Notes under the pieces: model-generated
Database searches by the model: none
The model's input: only the letters and a program-made list of their open reading frames with translations
Told to the model about the DNA's origin: nothing
Source of the DNA: Aquipuribacter sp. SD81
GTDB lineage: Bacteria > Actinomycetota > Actinomycetes > Actinomycetales > JBBAYJ01
Assembly: GCF_037153975.1 (NCBI RefSeq)
Contig: NZ_JBBAYJ010000018.1
Span: 26,247 to 90,246, forward strand
Reading direction: 5' to 3'
DNA length: 64,000 nucleotides
In this document: one piece after another, positions 20,317 to 34,218 of the stretch
Numbering within the stretch: the first letter of the stretch is position 1
Layout: the number at the start of each line of letters is the position of its first letter
Program-made: the position numbers and the translations under genes

Positions 20317-21162
20317 ATGCCTGAGACGACCGTCCCGACCCACACCCTGAACGACGGCACCGAGCTGCCGGCCATCGGCTTCGGCACGTACCCCCTGCGC
20401 GGCGCCGAGGGCGTCGACGCCGTCGAGTCGGCCATCCGGGCCGGGTACCGCCTCATCGACACGGCCGTGAACTACGAGAACGAGGCCGAGGTCGGCGAGG
20501 CGATCCGGCGCAGCGGGGTCGACCGCGACGAGCTCGTCGTCACGAGCAAGCTGCCCGGCCGGCACCACGGCTACGACGAGGCGCTCGCGAGCATCCGCGG
20601 CTCGCTGGAGCGGCTCGGGCTGGAACGCCTCGATCTGCACCTCATCCACTGGCCCAACCCGTCCGTCGGCCGCTACCGCGAGGCGTGGCGGGCGCTGGTC
20701 ACCGCGCGCGACGAGGGCCTCGTCCGCTCCCCCGGCGTCTCGAACTTCACCGAGCAGCACCTGGAGGAGGTCGTCGCCGACACCGGCGTGACGCCGGTGG
20801 TGAACCAGGTGGAGCTGCACCCGACGTTCCCGCAGGTCGACATGCGGGCCGTCCACGCCCGCATGGGTGTGCAGACGGAGTCGTGGAGCCCGCTCGGCGG
20901 GCGCGACGCGCTGCTCGGCAGCGACACGGTGAGCCGCCTCGCCGAGCGCCACGGCGTCACGGCCGCGCAGGTCGTCCTGCGCTGGCACGTGCAGCTGGGC
21001 AGCGTGCCGCTGCCCAAGTCGGCCACGCCGGAGCGGCAGCGGAGCAACCTCGACGTGTTCGGCTTCGCGCTCGACACCGACGAGATGGCCGCCCTGACGG
21101 TCCTCGCGCAGCCGGACGGCCGCCTGTTCGGCGGCGACCCCCGGACGCACGAGGAGATGTAG
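20317..21162 (+). CDS. Aldo/keto reductase, 2,5-diketogluconate reductase-like
   Basis: A 281-residue NADPH-dependent reductase with a TIM-barrel fold. The catalytic tetrad is visible as Asp in YRLIDTA, Tyr in VNYENE, Lys in VVTSKLPG and His in HLIHWPNP. The cofactor tail has VPLPKSATPERQRSNLDVF. It resembles the AKR5 group of diketogluconate or methylglyoxal reductases. The ATG at 20317 follows TAGCGT (20305–20310) by six bases. It lies downstream of the sugar dehydrogenase but with its own promoter, and is convergent with gatB. Confidence 0.93.
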   Translation: MPETTVPTHTLNDGTELPAIGFGTYPLRGAEGVDAVESAIRAGYRLIDTAVNYENEAEVGEAIRRSGVDRDELVVTSKLPGRHHGYDEALASIRGSLERLGLERLDLHLIHWPNPSVGRYREAWRALVTARDEGLVRSPGVSNFTEQHLEEVVADTGVTPVVNQVELHPTFPQVDMRAVHARMGVQTESWSPLGGRDALLGSDTVSRLAERHGVTAAQVVLRWHVQLGSVPLPKSATPERQRSNLDVFGFALDTDEMAALTVLAQPDGRLFGGDPRTHEEM

Positions 21163-21168
21163 CCCGCC

Positions 21169-22674
21169 TCAGCCCGCGGCGCGCTCCAGGACGAGCTCGC
21201 GCACGCGGGCGGCGTCGGCCTGACCGCGCATCTCCTTCATGACCGCCCCGATGATCGCGCCGGCGGCCTGGACCTTGCCGGAGCGGATCTTCTCCACCAC
21301 GTCGGGCTGCGCCGCGAGCGCCCGGTCGACGGCCTCGGCGAGCGCGCCGTCGTCGGAGACGACCTCCAGCCCGCGGGCCGTGGCGACGTGCTCCGGCGAG
21401 CCCTCGCCCGCGAGCACGCCGTCGAGCACCTGTCGCGCCATGGAGTCGGTGAGCCGGCCGGAGTCGACGAGCCCCTGCAGCTCGGCGACCTGCTCGGGCG
21501 TGACGGGCAGGTCGGCGAGCTCGGCGCCGTCGGCCTTCGCCCGGCGCGACAGCTCGCCCATCCACCACTTGCGGGCGGCGGCGGGCGAGGCCCCGGCGGC
21601 GACGGTCGCCTCGACGAGGTCGAGGGCGCCCGCGTTGACGACGTCGCGCAGCTCGGCGTCGGTGAGGCCCCAGTCGGACTGCAGCCTCCTGCGGCGGGCC
21701 GCGGGCGGCTCGGGCAGGGCCGCGCGCAGCTGCTCGACCCACGCGGCGTCCGGCTCGACGGGCACGAGGTCGGGCTCGGGGAAGTAGCGGTAGTCGTCGG
21801 CGTCGGACTTGGGACGCCCGGCCGTGGTGACGCCGGTGTCCTCGTGCCAGTGGCGCGTCTCCTGCGTGACGGTCCCGCCGGCGTCCAGGAGCGCGGCCTG
21901 CCGCTGCACCTCGTGGCGGACCGCGCGCTCCACCGAGCGCAGCGAGTTGACGTTCTTCGTCTCGGTGCGCGTCCCGAGCGGCGCGTCGGCGGAGGCCCGC
22001 AGCGACACGTTCGCGTCGCAGCGCAGGTTGCCGCGCTCCATGCGGACCTCGGACACGTCGAGCCCGCGCAGCAGGTCGCGCAGCGTCGAGACGTAGGCGC
22101 GCGCGACCTCGGCCACGCGCGCACCGGTGCCGGTGACCGGCCTCGTCACGATCTCGATGAGGGGGATGCCCGCGCGGTTGTAGTCGACGAGGGAGTACTC
22201 GGCGCCGTGGATGCGGCCGGTCGACCCGCCGACGTGCGTCGACTTGCCCGTGTCCTCCTCCATGTGGGCGCGCTCGATGCCCACCCGCACGACCTCGCCG
22301 TCGTCGAGGGTGACGTCGAGCCAGCCGTCGGAGGCGATCGGCTCGTCGTACTGCGAGGTCTGGAAGTTCTTCGGCATGTCCGGGTAGAAGTAGTTCTTCC
22401 GCGCGAACCGGCCGTACGGCGCGATGGTGCAGTTGAGCGCGAGCCCGATGCGGATCGCCGACTCGACCGCCTTCGCGTTGAGCACGGGCAGCGCGCCGGG
22501 CAGCCCGAGGCACACCGGGCACACCTGGCTGTTCGCGGGCGCGGCGAAGGAGTGCTCGCAGCCGCAGAACATCTTCGTGCGGGTCGACAGCTCGACGTGC
22601 ACCTCGAGCCCGACGACCGGGTCGAAGCGGGCGACCGCGTCGTCGAAGGGCACGAGCTCGGTGCTGACGGTCAT
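21169..22674 (-). CDS. gatB: Aspartyl/glutamyl-tRNA amidotransferase subunit B
   Basis: A 501-residue subunit of GatCAB, which turns Glu-tRNA(Gln) (and often Asp-tRNA(Asn)) into the amidated form. The N-terminal cradle domain shows [38 protein letters not shown] with two Cys pairs for zinc, and [17 protein letters not shown] helical domain and the tRNA-binding YqeY-like tail end with [20 protein letters not shown]. The ATG at 22674 overlaps the gatA stop by four bases (ATGA). Confidence 0.98.
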   Translation of the reverse strand: MTVSTELVPFDDAVARFDPVVGLEVHVELSTRTKMFCGCEHSFAAPANSQVCPVCLGLPGALPVLNAKAVESAIRIGLALNCTIAPYGRFARKNYFYPDMPKNFQTSQYDEPIASDGWLDVTLDDGEVVRVGIERAHMEEDTGKSTHVGGSTGRIHGAEYSLVDYNRAGIPLIEIVTRPVTGTGARVAEVARAYVSTLRDLLRGLDVSEVRMERGNLRCDANVSLRASADAPLGTRTETKNVNSLRSVERAVRHEVQRQAALLDAGGTVTQETRHWHEDTGVTTAGRPKSDADDYRYFPEPDLVPVEPDAAWVEQLRAALPEPPAARRRRLQSDWGLTDAELRDVVNAGALDLVEATVAAGASPAAARKWWMGELSRRAKADGAELADLPVTPEQVAELQGLVDSGRLTDSMARQVLDGVLAGEGSPEHVATARGLEVVSDDGALAEAVDRALAAQPDVVEKIRSGKVQAAGAIIGAVMKEMRGQADAARVRELVLERAAG

Positions 22675-24233
22675 GCGGGGGCTCCCGTCGTGACGGCGGT
22701 GCGGGGGAAGGAGCCGAGCGCGGGCGCCCGGTCGAGCAGGGGTCCGCCCCAGCGGTCCAGCAGGCGGGCCTCGAGCGCGGCGCCGACCCGGTACAGCCGG
22801 TCGTCGGCCCGGGCGGGCGCCAGCAGCTGGATGCCGGCCGGCAGCCCGTCCTCGTCGGCGAGCCCGCTCGGCAGGGACATGCCCGGCACCCCCGCGAGGT
22901 TCGCGGGGATGGTGGCGACGTCGTTGAGGTACATGGCCATGGGGTCGTCGAGCTTGTCGCCGAAGCGGAAGGCCGTGGTCGGCGCCGTCGGCGACACGAG
23001 CACGTCGGCGGCCTCGAAGGCGGCCGCGAAGTCGCGCTGCACGAGGGTGCGGACCTTCTGCGCGCTGCCGTAGTACGCGTCGTAGTAGCCGGCGCTCAGC
23101 GCGTACGTGCCGAGGACGATGCGCCGCTTCACCTCGTCGCCGAAGCCCGCCTCGCGGGTGGCGGCCATCACCTGCTCGGCGGTGGAGGCGGGGTCGCCGT
23201 CGCCGACGCGGAGGCCGTAGCGCATGGCGTCGAACTTCGCGAGGTTGCTCGAGGCCTCGCTCGGCAGGATGAGGTAGTACGCCGCGAGGGCGTAGCGGAA
23301 GTGCGGCGCCGACACCTCGACGACCTCCGCACCCGCCGCGCGCAGCTCCTCGACCGCCTCGGCGAAGCGCGCCTGCACCCCGGCCTGGTACCCCTCGCCG
23401 CCGAGCTCGCGCACGAGCCCGACCCGCACCCCGGTGAGGTCGCCGGTCGCGCCGGCCCGGGCGGCCGCGACGACGTCGGGAGCCGCCCCGGGCAGGGACG
23501 TGGAGTCGCGCGGGTCGTGCCCGCCCATCACCTCGTGCAGCAGAGCCGCGTCGAGCACGGTCCGCGCGCACGGTCCGGCCTGGTCGAGGCTGGAGGCGAG
23601 CGCGACGAGGCCGTAGCGGGACACCCCGCCGTACGTCGGCTTGACGCCGACGGTGCCGGTGACGGCCGCGGGCTGGCGGATCGAGCCGCCGGTGTCGGTG
23701 CCGACGGCCAGCGGCGCCTCGAACGACGCGACGGCCGCGGCGGACCCGCCACCGGACCCGCCGGGGATGCGCTCGAGGTCCCACGGGTTGCGGGTCGGCC
23801 CGTACGCGGAGTGCTCGGTGGAGGAGCCCATGGCGAACTCGTCCATGTTCGTCTTGCCGAGCAGCGGGGTGCGAGCGGCGCGCAGCCGCTCGACGAGCGT
23901 CGCGTCGTACGGCGGCACCCAGCCGGACAGGATGCGCGAGCCGACGGTCGTCGGCATGCCGCGGGTGGCGACGACGTCCTTGACGGCCACGGGCACGCCC
24001 GCCAGTGCGGGCAGGTCCTCCCCGGCGGCACGCGCGGCGTCGACCTCGGCGGCGACCGCGAGCGCCTCCTCGGCGGCGACGTGGAGGAACGCGTGGACGC
24101 CCGCCTCGGCCGAGCCGTCGACGGCGTCGATCCGGTCCAGCGCCGCCCGGGTGAGCTCGCTGCTCGTGGTCTCGCCGGCGGCCATGGCCGCGGCCATGCC
24201 CGCGGCGCTCAGGCGCGTGAGGTCGTCGCTCAT
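22671..24233 (-). CDS. gatA: Aspartyl/glutamyl-tRNA amidotransferase subunit A
   Basis: A 520-residue amidase that frees ammonia from glutamine for GatB. The Ser-cisSer-Lys triad is seen as Lys in [12 protein letters not shown], Ser in [13 protein letters not shown] and the nucleophile Ser in [12 protein letters not shown]. Its ATG overlaps the gatC stop by one base (TGATG in sense), giving the compact order gatC–gatA–gatB. Confidence 0.98.
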   Translation of the reverse strand: MSDDLTRLSAAGMAAAMAAGETTSSELTRAALDRIDAVDGSAEAGVHAFLHVAAEEALAVAAEVDAARAAGEDLPALAGVPVAVKDVVATRGMPTTVGSRILSGWVPPYDATLVERLRAARTPLLGKTNMDEFAMGSSTEHSAYGPTRNPWDLERIPGGSGGGSAAAVASFEAPLAVGTDTGGSIRQPAAVTGTVGVKPTYGGVSRYGLVALASSLDQAGPCARTVLDAALLHEVMGGHDPRDSTSLPGAAPDVVAAARAGATGDLTGVRVGLVRELGGEGYQAGVQARFAEAVEELRAAGAEVVEVSAPHFRYALAAYYLILPSEASSNLAKFDAMRYGLRVGDGDPASTAEQVMAATREAGFGDEVKRRIVLGTYALSAGYYDAYYGSAQKVRTLVQRDFAAAFEAADVLVSPTAPTTAFRFGDKLDDPMAMYLNDVATIPANLAGVPGMSLPSGLADEDGLPAGIQLLAPARADDRLYRVGAALEARLLDRWGGPLLDRAPALGSFPRTAVTTGAPA

Positions 24234-24553
24234 CAGTCCTCCTCGAGGATGCGGGGGACGCGGAACCGGTCGTCCTCGACGGCCGGGGCGCCCGCGAGGG
24301 CCGCCTCGGCCCCGAGGCCGGGCACGGGCACGTCCTCGCGGGTGACGTTGCTGAGCGGCATCGGGTGGCTGGTCGCGGGCACGTCCGGGGTGGCGACCTC
24401 CTGCACCTGCGCGACGGCCTCGAGCACCACCGACAGCTGCCCGGCGAGGCGCTCCCGCTCGGCGTCGGTGAGGGCGATCCGGGCGAGCCCGGCGAGGTGC
24501 GCGACGCGGTCGGCGTCGAGCTGCTCGGGCGCGCGGGCAGGGGTGTCGGGCAT
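24233..24553 (-). CDS. gatC: Aspartyl/glutamyl-tRNA amidotransferase subunit C
   Basis: A 106-residue belt subunit that wraps and stabilises GatA–GatB. The family pattern is [19 protein letters not shown], the middle [18 protein letters not shown] and the C-terminal [14 protein letters not shown] with the end FRVPRILEE. The ATG at 24553 lies eight bases after TAGACT, the probable operon start. The ligA stop is 11 bp upstream, so read-through from ligA is also possible. Confidence 0.97.
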   Translation of the reverse strand: MPDTPARAPEQLDADRVAHLAGLARIALTDAERERLAGQLSVVLEAVAQVQEVATPDVPATSHPMPLSNVTREDVPVPGLGAEAALAGAPAVEDDRFRVPRILEED

Positions 24554-24564
24554 GGGCAGGGAGT

Positions 24565-27805
<3,241 letters not shown>

Positions 27806-27867
27806 GCGCCCATCCAGCCCCCGCGCCGCCCGTGCGGCAACCCGGGGCCTGGGAGACTGGCCGGGCC

Positions 27868-30432
27868 ATGACTGCCGACCCCGCCGCCGAGCCGACCGTC
27901 CACCCCCTTCCGGTGTCCCCGGACCGGGCGCCGCTCGGCGACCTCGCGGGCTCTGACGCCGACACCGTCCTGGAGCGGGTGACGGCGTGGGCGGGCGAGG
28001 CGGGCCTCGCGCTCTACCCGCACCAGGAGGAGGCCCTGCTGGAGCTCGCGAGCGGCTCGCACGTCGTCCTCGCGACGCCGACGGGCTCCGGCAAGAGCCT
28101 CGTCGCGGCCGGCGCGCACGCGCTCGCCCTCGGCGACGGTCGGCGCACCTTCTACACCGCGCCGATCAAGGCGCTCGTGAGCGAGAAGTTCTTCGCGCTG
28201 TGCGACGCCTTCGGCGCCGAGCACGTCGGCATGATGACCGGCGACGCCGGCATCAACACCGACGCGCCGATCGTGTGCGCGACCGCGGAGGTGCTCGCGA
28301 ACCTCGCGCTGCGCCAGGGCCGCGAGGCCCGCGTCGGCCAGGTCGTCATGGACGAGTTCCACTACTACGGCGACCGCGACCGCGGCTGGGCGTGGCAGGT
28401 CCCGCTCATCGAGCTGACCGGCGCCCAGTTCCTCCTCATGTCGGCGACGCTCGGCGACGTGACCGCGCTCGCGCGGCGGCTCGAGGAGCGCACCGGCACG
28501 CCCGTCTCGCACGTGACGTCGGCCGAGCGGCCGGTGCCGCTGTCATTCCACTGGTCGCTGGACCCGCTGCACGAGGCCGTCGAGCTGCTGGTGCGCGACG
28601 ACCAGGCACCGGTCTACGTCGTGCACCCGACGCAGGCCGCCGCGCTGGAGCACGCGGCGAGCCTGCTGAGCACCCCGCTCCGCGGCAAGGAGCAGAAGCA
28701 GGCGATCGCCGACGAGATCGGGCAGTTCCGCTTCGGCCCCGGCTTCGGCACCCAGCTCAAGCGCCTGGTGACGGCCGGGGTCGGCGTGCACCACGCGGGC
28801 ATGCTGCCGCGCTACCGCCGGCTCGTGGAGCGCCTCGCGCAGCGCGGCCTGCTCGCGGTGGTGTGCGGCACCGACACCCTCGGGGTCGGCATCAACGTGC
28901 CGATCCGCACCGTGCTCATCGTGTCGCTCACCAAGTTCGACGGGCAGAAGGTGCGGCTGCTGAGCGCGCGCGAGTTCCACCAGGTCGCCGGACGCGCCGG
29001 CCGCGCGGGCTACGACACCGCCGGGCGGGTCGTCGTGCAGGCGCCCGAGCACGTCATCGAGAACGAGCGAGCCGCGGCCAAGGCGAGCAACGACCCCGCC
29101 AAGCGGAGGAAGCTCGTCAAGAAGAAGCCGCCGGTCGGCACCGTCACGTGGAACGAGCAGACCTTCGACCGGCTCGTGGGCGCCGAGCCGGAGGCGCTCG
29201 TCCCCCGCTTCCGGGTGACGACGGCGATGCTCCTCAACGTCATCGCCCGCCCCGGCGACCCCTTCACCGCCATGCGCCGGCTCATCGAGCACTCCGACGA
29301 GCCGCGACCGCGACAGCTGCACCACATGCGCCGCGCCATCGCCGCCTACCGCTCGCTGCTCGCGGCCGGGGTCGTGGAGAAGGTCGACCCGCCGGACCCC
29401 GACGGGCGGACCGTCCGGCTGACGGTCGACCTGCAGCGCGACTTCGCCCTCAACCAGCCGCTGTCGCCGTTCGCCCTCGCCGCGTTCGAGCTCCTCGACC
29501 GCGAGGCGCCCGACTACGCCCTCGACGTCGTCAGCGTCATCGAGTCGACCCTCGACGACCCGCGCCAGGTCCTCGCCGCGCAGGCGTGGCAGGCGCGCGG
29601 CGAGGCGATCGGCGAGATGAAGGCCGACGGCATCGAGTACGAGGAGCGCATGGAGCTGCTCGAGGAGGTCACGCACCCGCGCCCGCTCGCGGAGCTGCTC
29701 GAGCACGCCTACGAGACCTACGTCGGCGGGCACCCGTGGGTGCGTGAGCACGAGCTGAGCCCGAAGTCGGTCGTGCGCGACATGTACGAGCGCGCGGCGA
29801 CCTTCAGCGAGTACGTGCGCGCCTACGACCTCGTGCGGTCGGAGGGCGTCCTGCTGCGCTACCTCGCCGACGCCTACCGGGCGCTGCGCCAGACCGTGCC
29901 CGAGGCCGCGCGCACCGAGGAGCTGCACGACCTCGTGGAGTGGCTCGGCGAGCTCGTGCGGCAGGTCGACTCCTCCCTGCTCGACGAGTGGGCGCTGCTC
30001 GCGGCGGGCGCGGAAGCCGTCGCGGAGGTCCGGCCGGGCTCGCTCGACGACGGCCCGCCACCCGTCACCCGCAACGTCCGCGCGTTCCGCGTGCTCGTCC
30101 GCAACGAGATGTTCCGCCGGGTGCGCCTCGCGGCGCTGCGGCACTGGAACCCGCTCGGCGAGCTCGACGCCGAGGCCGGCTGGGACGCCGAGCGCTGGCG
30201 GGAGGCGCTCGAGGCGTACTTCGCCGAGCACGACGAGATCGGCACCGGCCCGGACGCCCGCGGCCCGGACCGGTTCATGGTGACGGTCGAGCGCGAGCGG
30301 TGGGTGGTCCGGCAGACGTTCGACGACCCGGCGGGCGACCTCGACTGGGGCATCGGTGCCGTCGTCGACCTCGCGGCGAGCGACGCCGCGGGCGAGGCGG
30401 TGGTGCGGGTGAGCGACGTCGGTCGGCTCTGA
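27868..30432 (+). CDS. Ski2-like DEAD/DEAH-box helicase with C-terminal DUF3516
   Basis: An 854-residue superfamily 2 helicase, probably for RNA. The N-terminal motor has the Q-like [11 protein letters not shown], Walker [22 protein letters not shown], the DExH-type box [11 protein letters not shown] and the SAT motif LLMSATLGD. The second motor domain (about 235–400) has [26 protein letters not shown] and motif [15 protein letters not shown]. The C-terminal 400 residues match DUF3516, found in actinobacterial members. The ATG at 27868 was chosen over an in-frame ATG at 27832 because GAGACT lies nine bases before it and similarity begins after it. Confidence 0.94.
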   Translation: MTADPAAEPTVHPLPVSPDRAPLGDLAGSDADTVLERVTAWAGEAGLALYPHQEEALLELASGSHVVLATPTGSGKSLVAAGAHALALGDGRRTFYTAPIKALVSEKFFALCDAFGAEHVGMMTGDAGINTDAPIVCATAEVLANLALRQGREARVGQVVMDEFHYYGDRDRGWAWQVPLIELTGAQFLLMSATLGDVTALARRLEERTGTPVSHVTSAERPVPLSFHWSLDPLHEAVELLVRDDQAPVYVVHPTQAAALEHAASLLSTPLRGKEQKQAIADEIGQFRFGPGFGTQLKRLVTAGVGVHHAGMLPRYRRLVERLAQRGLLAVVCGTDTLGVGINVPIRTVLIVSLTKFDGQKVRLLSAREFHQVAGRAGRAGYDTAGRVVVQAPEHVIENERAAAKASNDPAKRRKLVKKKPPVGTVTWNEQTFDRLVGAEPEALVPRFRVTTAMLLNVIARPGDPFTAMRRLIEHSDEPRPRQLHHMRRAIAAYRSLLAAGVVEKVDPPDPDGRTVRLTVDLQRDFALNQPLSPFALAAFELLDREAPDYALDVVSVIESTLDDPRQVLAAQAWQARGEAIGEMKADGIEYEERMELLEEVTHPRPLAELLEHAYETYVGGHPWVREHELSPKSVVRDMYERAATFSEYVRAYDLVRSEGVLLRYLADAYRALRQTVPEAARTEELHDLVEWLGELVRQVDSSLLDEWALLAAGAEAVAEVRPGSLDDGPPPVTRNVRAFRVLVRNEMFRRVRLAALRHWNPLGELDAEAGWDAERWREALEAYFAEHDEIGTGPDARGPDRFMVTVERERWVVRQTFDDPAGDLDWGIGAVVDLAASDAAGEAVVRVSDVGRL

Positions 30433-30466
30433 GCCGCGGGACCACCAGCCCGCCCGCACGTCGGCC

Positions 30467-30529
30467 TACGGTGACCGCATGCGGACGACCCTCGACATCG
30501 CCACCCCCCGGCGCGGGGTGGCCCGGTGA
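30467..30529 (+). promoter_or_regulatory. Leaderless promoter with coupled 16-codon ORF ahead of the Nudix gene
   Basis: TACGGT (30467–30472) lies six bases before an ATG at 30479 that opens the ORF MRTTLDIATPRRGVAR. Its TGA (30527–30529) shares GTGA with the GTG start of the Nudix gene. The layout suggests that translation of a very short ORF delivers ribosomes to the downstream gene, or that the peptide has its own role. It may instead be a chance ORF. Confidence 0.5.
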
Positions 30530-31236
30530 ACGCCCCGCCGGGCGGTCGGCGCGGGGTCGACGTCCCCGACGGGCGAGGGCGCACCGGCCTGGACCGGGCC
30601 GGGCGCGGCCTGCACGGCAACCCCGACGTCGTCGTGCGCGAGGTGGAGGTCACCTCCGACGGGTGGCACGTGCTGCGGCGCACCACCCTCGACGTGCGCC
30701 GCCGCGACGGCACCTGGACCACCCAGCAGCGCGAGACCTACGACCGCGGTGACGGCGCGACCCTCCTGCCCTACGACGACGAGCGCGGCACGGTGCTGCT
30801 CACCCGCCAGTTCCGCTACCCCGCCTACGTCAACGGCCACCCCGACGGGATGCTCGTCGAGGCCGCCGCGGGGCTGCTGGACGCCGACGACCCGCTCAGC
30901 GCCATCCGCCGGGAGGCCGCCGAGGAGCTGGGCGTCGTCCTCGGGGAGGTGGAGCACCTCTTCGACCTCTTCATGAGCCCGGGCTCGGTCACCGAGCGGG
31001 TCCACTTCTACGCCGCGCCCTACACGCCGGCGGACCGCACCTCGGGCGGTGGGGGTGTCGTCGATGAGGGCGAGGACATCGAGGTCCTCGAGCTCGCGCT
31101 GGCCGACGCGACGGCGATGTGCCGGGACGGGCGCATCCGCGACGGCAAGACCGTCATCCTGCTGCAGTGGGCCGCCGCGCGGCAGGCGGCGGCGGGCGCC
31201 CCGCGGCCCGGACCTGCCACCGCGTCCGACCGCTGA
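30526..31236 (+). CDS. nudK: Nudix hydrolase, GDP-mannose pyrophosphatase NudK-like
   Basis: A 236-residue nucleotide-sugar or ADP-ribose type pyrophosphatase. The sequence tracks the E. coli NudK/YffH pattern: NPDVVVREVEVTSDGW, QQRETYDRGDGATLLPYD, LLTRQFRYPAYVNGHPDGML and the Nudix box running from AAAGLLDADD to REAAEELGV. One acidic residue is Asp where NudK has Glu, and the box has NudK-like spacing. The family cuts GDP-mannose or ADP-ribose into sugar phosphate and NMP. The GTG at 30526 has no -10 of its own and is coupled to a 16-codon ORF. The C-terminal 20 residues are low complexity. Confidence 0.85.
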   Translation: MNAPPGGRRGVDVPDGRGRTGLDRAGRGLHGNPDVVVREVEVTSDGWHVLRRTTLDVRRRDGTWTTQQRETYDRGDGATLLPYDDERGTVLLTRQFRYPAYVNGHPDGMLVEAAAGLLDADDPLSAIRREAAEELGVVLGEVEHLFDLFMSPGSVTERVHFYAAPYTPADRTSGGGGVVDEGEDIEVLELALADATAMCRDGRIRDGKTVILLQWAAARQAAAGAPRPGPATASDR

Positions 31237-31282
31237 CGGGAACGGGCTGCCGCCGGAGCGCGCGACGCGCCACACTACGGCC

Positions 31283-32263
31283 GTGCTCACCGGCGCGCGC
31301 ACGCCCTGCGAGTGGCAGGGCCGTGCCCTCGGGGGCCTGGCCTGGGGCGATGCCGACGGCGGCACGCTGGTCGTCGCCGTCCACGGCATCACGGCCAACG
31401 CCGCGGCGTGGACGGCCGTGGCGCCGCGGCTGCTCGCCGACCCGGCCCCCGCGGGGGTCGCCGCCGTGGTCGCGCCCGAGCTGCGCGGCCGGGGGTCGAG
31501 CCTGGGCCTGCCGGGGCCGTGGGGGCTGGCGCGCCACGCGGACGACGTCGCCGCCGAGGTCACGGTCCTGCTCGACGCCGTCCCGCACCGGGCCGTCGCG
31601 CTCGTCGGGCACTCCATGGGCGCCTTCGCGCTGGCAGCGCTGGCGACCCGTCACCCCGGCCTGCTGGACCGGCTGGCCGGCGTCGTCCTCGTCGACGGGG
31701 CCCTGCCGCTGGAGGCACCGCCGGGCACCGCTCCGGGGGAGGCGGCGGCCGCGGCCCTCGGCCCGGCGCTGGCACGGCTGCGTCGGACGTTCACGTCACG
31801 CGCCGAGCACCGGGCGCTGTGGGCGGCACACCCGGCGCTGCAGGGGCTGCCCGTCGAGGTGGTCGACGCCTACGCCGCCCGGGACCTCGTGCCCGCCACC
31901 GACGAGGGCGACGGCCGCGCCACCGCCTGGCGCGTGCCGGTCGCCCCGGACGCGGTGACGCAGGACATGGGCGACCTCCACGACCCCGCGCTGCTCACCA
32001 CCGGCCTCGAGCGCCTCGCCGCCCGGGGCGCGCGGCTGCTCACGTGCCCCCGGGGCCTCGACGACGGCGCGCCGCTGTACGCCCCGGAGCTCCTCGCCCG
32101 CTGGCGCCACCGGCTGCCCGGCCTGGACCTCGTCGAGGTGCCCGGCACCAACCACTACTCGGTGCTGTTCGCCGACCGCGGCGCCGACGCCGTCGCCGCC
32201 GCGGTGCTCTCCGCCCTCGCCACTCCCACCGCCCTCGCCCCACCCGACCAGGAGGACCGATGA
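31283..32263 (+). CDS. Alpha/beta-hydrolase
   Basis: A 326-residue hydrolase. It shows the oxyanion HGITANAAAW, the nucleophile elbow VGHSMGAFAL, and a likely catalytic His in VPGTNHYSVLF. A cap region of about 100 residues lies between. The reaction is not predictable beyond ester or C–C hydrolysis. The GTG at 31283 lies six bases after CACACT (31271–31276). Its TGA overlaps the next ATG by three bases, so it forms an operon with the next two genes. Confidence 0.88.
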   Translation: MLTGARTPCEWQGRALGGLAWGDADGGTLVVAVHGITANAAAWTAVAPRLLADPAPAGVAAVVAPELRGRGSSLGLPGPWGLARHADDVAAEVTVLLDAVPHRAVALVGHSMGAFALAALATRHPGLLDRLAGVVLVDGALPLEAPPGTAPGEAAAAALGPALARLRRTFTSRAEHRALWAAHPALQGLPVEVVDAYAARDLVPATDEGDGRATAWRVPVAPDAVTQDMGDLHDPALLTTGLERLAARGARLLTCPRGLDDGAPLYAPELLARWRHRLPGLDLVEVPGTNHYSVLFADRGADAVAAAVLSALATPTALAPPDQEDR

Positions 32264-33351
32264 CCGGACCGACCACCGACGGGACCCGCGCCGTCACCGC
32301 TCTCGACACCACGACGGACCGCCTGCGGGTGCGCGGCCTCGACACCGGGCCCGCCGACCAGGTCGAGAACGTGGTCGTGCTGGTCCACGGCAACCTCTCG
32401 AGCTCGGAGTTCTTCCGGCGCCAGCTCGAGGCCCTGCCCGACGGCTGGCGCGGCATCGCCCCCGACCTCCGCGGCTTCGGCGGCACCGACCCCGCGCCGG
32501 TCGACGCCACGCGCGGTGTGCGCGACTACAGCGACGACGTGCTCTCCCTGCTCGACGCCCTGGGCGTCGCCCGTGCGCACCTGCTGGGCTGGAGCCTCGG
32601 CGGCGGCGTGGTGACGCAGGCGGCGCTCGACCGGCCGTCCGCGGTGGCCTCGCTCGTGCTCGTCGACCCGGTCTCCCCGTACGGCTACGGCGCCACCCGC
32701 GCGGACGGCTCCCGCCTCGCCGACGACGACCCGGGCGCCGGCGCCGGCCTGGCCAACCCGCGCCTGGTCGAGCTCCTGGCCGCCGGCGAGCGCGGCGAGG
32801 AGGACCCCAGCTCCCCGCGCAACGTCATGAACGGCCTGTACTTCGCCCACGGCTTCCGCAGCCCCGACGAGGAGGAGCTGCTCACTGCGGTGCTGTCCAC
32901 GCGCACCGGCGACGACCACTACCCCGGGGACGCCGCCCCCGCAGCGGGCTGGCCGAGCACCGGCCCGGGCACCCGCGGCGTGCTCAACACCCTCGCCCCG
33001 AAGCACTTCGACACCTCGGCGCTGACGTCGCTCAGCGACGACGGCCGCCGTCCGCCCGTGCTGTGGGTCCGGGGGGAGCACGACGCGATCGTCAGCGACG
33101 CCGCCGCCCTCGACCTCGCCGTGCTCGGGGGCGCCGGGGTGGTCCCCGGGTGGCCGGGGGAGCAGGAGTACCCCGTGCAGCCGATGGTCGCCCAGACCCG
33201 GGCGGTGCTCGACGCCTACGCCGCGGGCGGCGGCTCGTACCGCGAGGTCGTGCTCGACGCCGGCCACAGCCCGCACGTGGAGCGCCCCGAGGAGTTCGCC
33301 GCGGCCCTGCGCGAGCACCTCGAGGCCGCCGGCCCGTCCGGCCGTGGCTGA
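32260..33351 (+). CDS. Alpha/beta-hydrolase
   Basis: A 363-residue hydrolase distinct from its neighbour. It has the oxyanion VLVHGNLSSSEFF, the nucleophile elbow LGWSLGGGVV, the acid in VRGEHDAIVSD and the His in DAGHSPHVERPEEF. It resembles hydrolases often found beside 3-hydroxybutyrate dehydrogenase genes, so a role in polyester or hydroxyacid ester breakdown is plausible but inferred. The ATG at 32260 follows AGGAGG and overlaps the previous stop. Confidence 0.88.
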   Translation: MTGPTTDGTRAVTALDTTTDRLRVRGLDTGPADQVENVVVLVHGNLSSSEFFRRQLEALPDGWRGIAPDLRGFGGTDPAPVDATRGVRDYSDDVLSLLDALGVARAHLLGWSLGGGVVTQAALDRPSAVASLVLVDPVSPYGYGATRADGSRLADDDPGAGAGLANPRLVELLAAGERGEEDPSSPRNVMNGLYFAHGFRSPDEEELLTAVLSTRTGDDHYPGDAAPAAGWPSTGPGTRGVLNTLAPKHFDTSALTSLSDDGRRPPVLWVRGEHDAIVSDAAALDLAVLGGAGVVPGWPGEQEYPVQPMVAQTRAVLDAYAAGGGSYREVVLDAGHSPHVERPEEFAAALREHLEAAGPSGRG

Positions 33352-34138
33352 GGGGAACGTGGCCGACGGGACCGTGGCCGACCGGCACCTGGAGGGCCGT
33401 CGCGCCGTCGTCACCGGCGCCGCGAGCGGCATCGGCGCGGCGTGCGCGCGGTCCCTGGCCGCGGCCGGCGCGTCCGTGGTCCTGCTCGACCGGGCCGAGG
33501 ACGCGGTGCGTGCCCTCGCCGACGAGCTGGGCGGGCGCGCGGTGGTCGTCGACCTGTCCGACACCGCCGCGCTGCCGGCGGTTCTGGCGGAGGTCGACGT
33601 GGACTGCGACGTGCTCGTCAACAACGCCGGCGTCCAGCACGTGGCGCGGGTGGAGGAGTTCCCGCCCGAGCAGCTGTCGCTCATGCTGCGGCTCATGCTC
33701 GAGGCGCCGTTCCTCCTGGCGCGCGCGGTCCTCCCGGGCATGTACGCACGAGGCCACGGTCGGCTCGTCCACGTCGGCTCCGTGCACGGGCACCGCGCGT
33801 CGCCGTTCAAGGCGGCCTACGTCGCGGCCAAGCACGGGCTGGAGGGGCTGAGCAAGACGATCGCGTTGGAGGGCGGCGACCGCGGCGTCACGTCGGTGGT
33901 CGTCTGCCCCGGCTTCGTGCGCACGCCCCTCGTCGAGGCGCAGGTCGCCGCCCAGGCGCGCGAGACCGGGGTGCCGGAGGAGCGGGTCGTCGAGGACGTG
34001 CTGCTGCACATGTCGGCGGTGAAGCGGCTGCTGGAGCCCGAGGAGGTCGGACGGACCGTCGCATGGCTGTGCCGCCCGGAGGCGGCGTCCATGACGGGGA
34101 CGTCGGTGCTCATGGACGGCGGCTGGTCCGCCCGCTGA
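33344..34138 (+). CDS. Short-chain dehydrogenase, 3-hydroxybutyrate dehydrogenase-like
   Basis: A 264-residue NAD-dependent SDR. The cofactor motif is VVTGAASGIGAACA, the central NNAG is present, and the catalytic Tyr-Lys pair is in AAYVAAKHG with Ser in VHVGSVHGH. The C-terminal stretch VLLHMSAVKRLLEPEEVGRTVAWLC and SMTGTSVLMDGGWSA follows the pattern of 3-hydroxybutyrate dehydrogenases, which oxidise 3-hydroxybutyrate to acetoacetate. The GTG at 33344 overlaps the hydrolase stop by eight bases. Confidence 0.88.
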   Translation: MAEGNVADGTVADRHLEGRRAVVTGAASGIGAACARSLAAAGASVVLLDRAEDAVRALADELGGRAVVVDLSDTAALPAVLAEVDVDCDVLVNNAGVQHVARVEEFPPEQLSLMLRLMLEAPFLLARAVLPGMYARGHGRLVHVGSVHGHRASPFKAAYVAAKHGLEGLSKTIALEGGDRGVTSVVVCPGFVRTPLVEAQVAAQARETGVPEERVVEDVLLHMSAVKRLLEPEEVGRTVAWLCRPEAASMTGTSVLMDGGWSAR

Positions 34139-34218
34139 CCAGCCCCGTCGACGCGGGTCCGCCGACCCGACCCCGGCGGTCGTTGCCGAGCGCGGCGGCG
34201 GCCCGGAGGATCGGGGGC

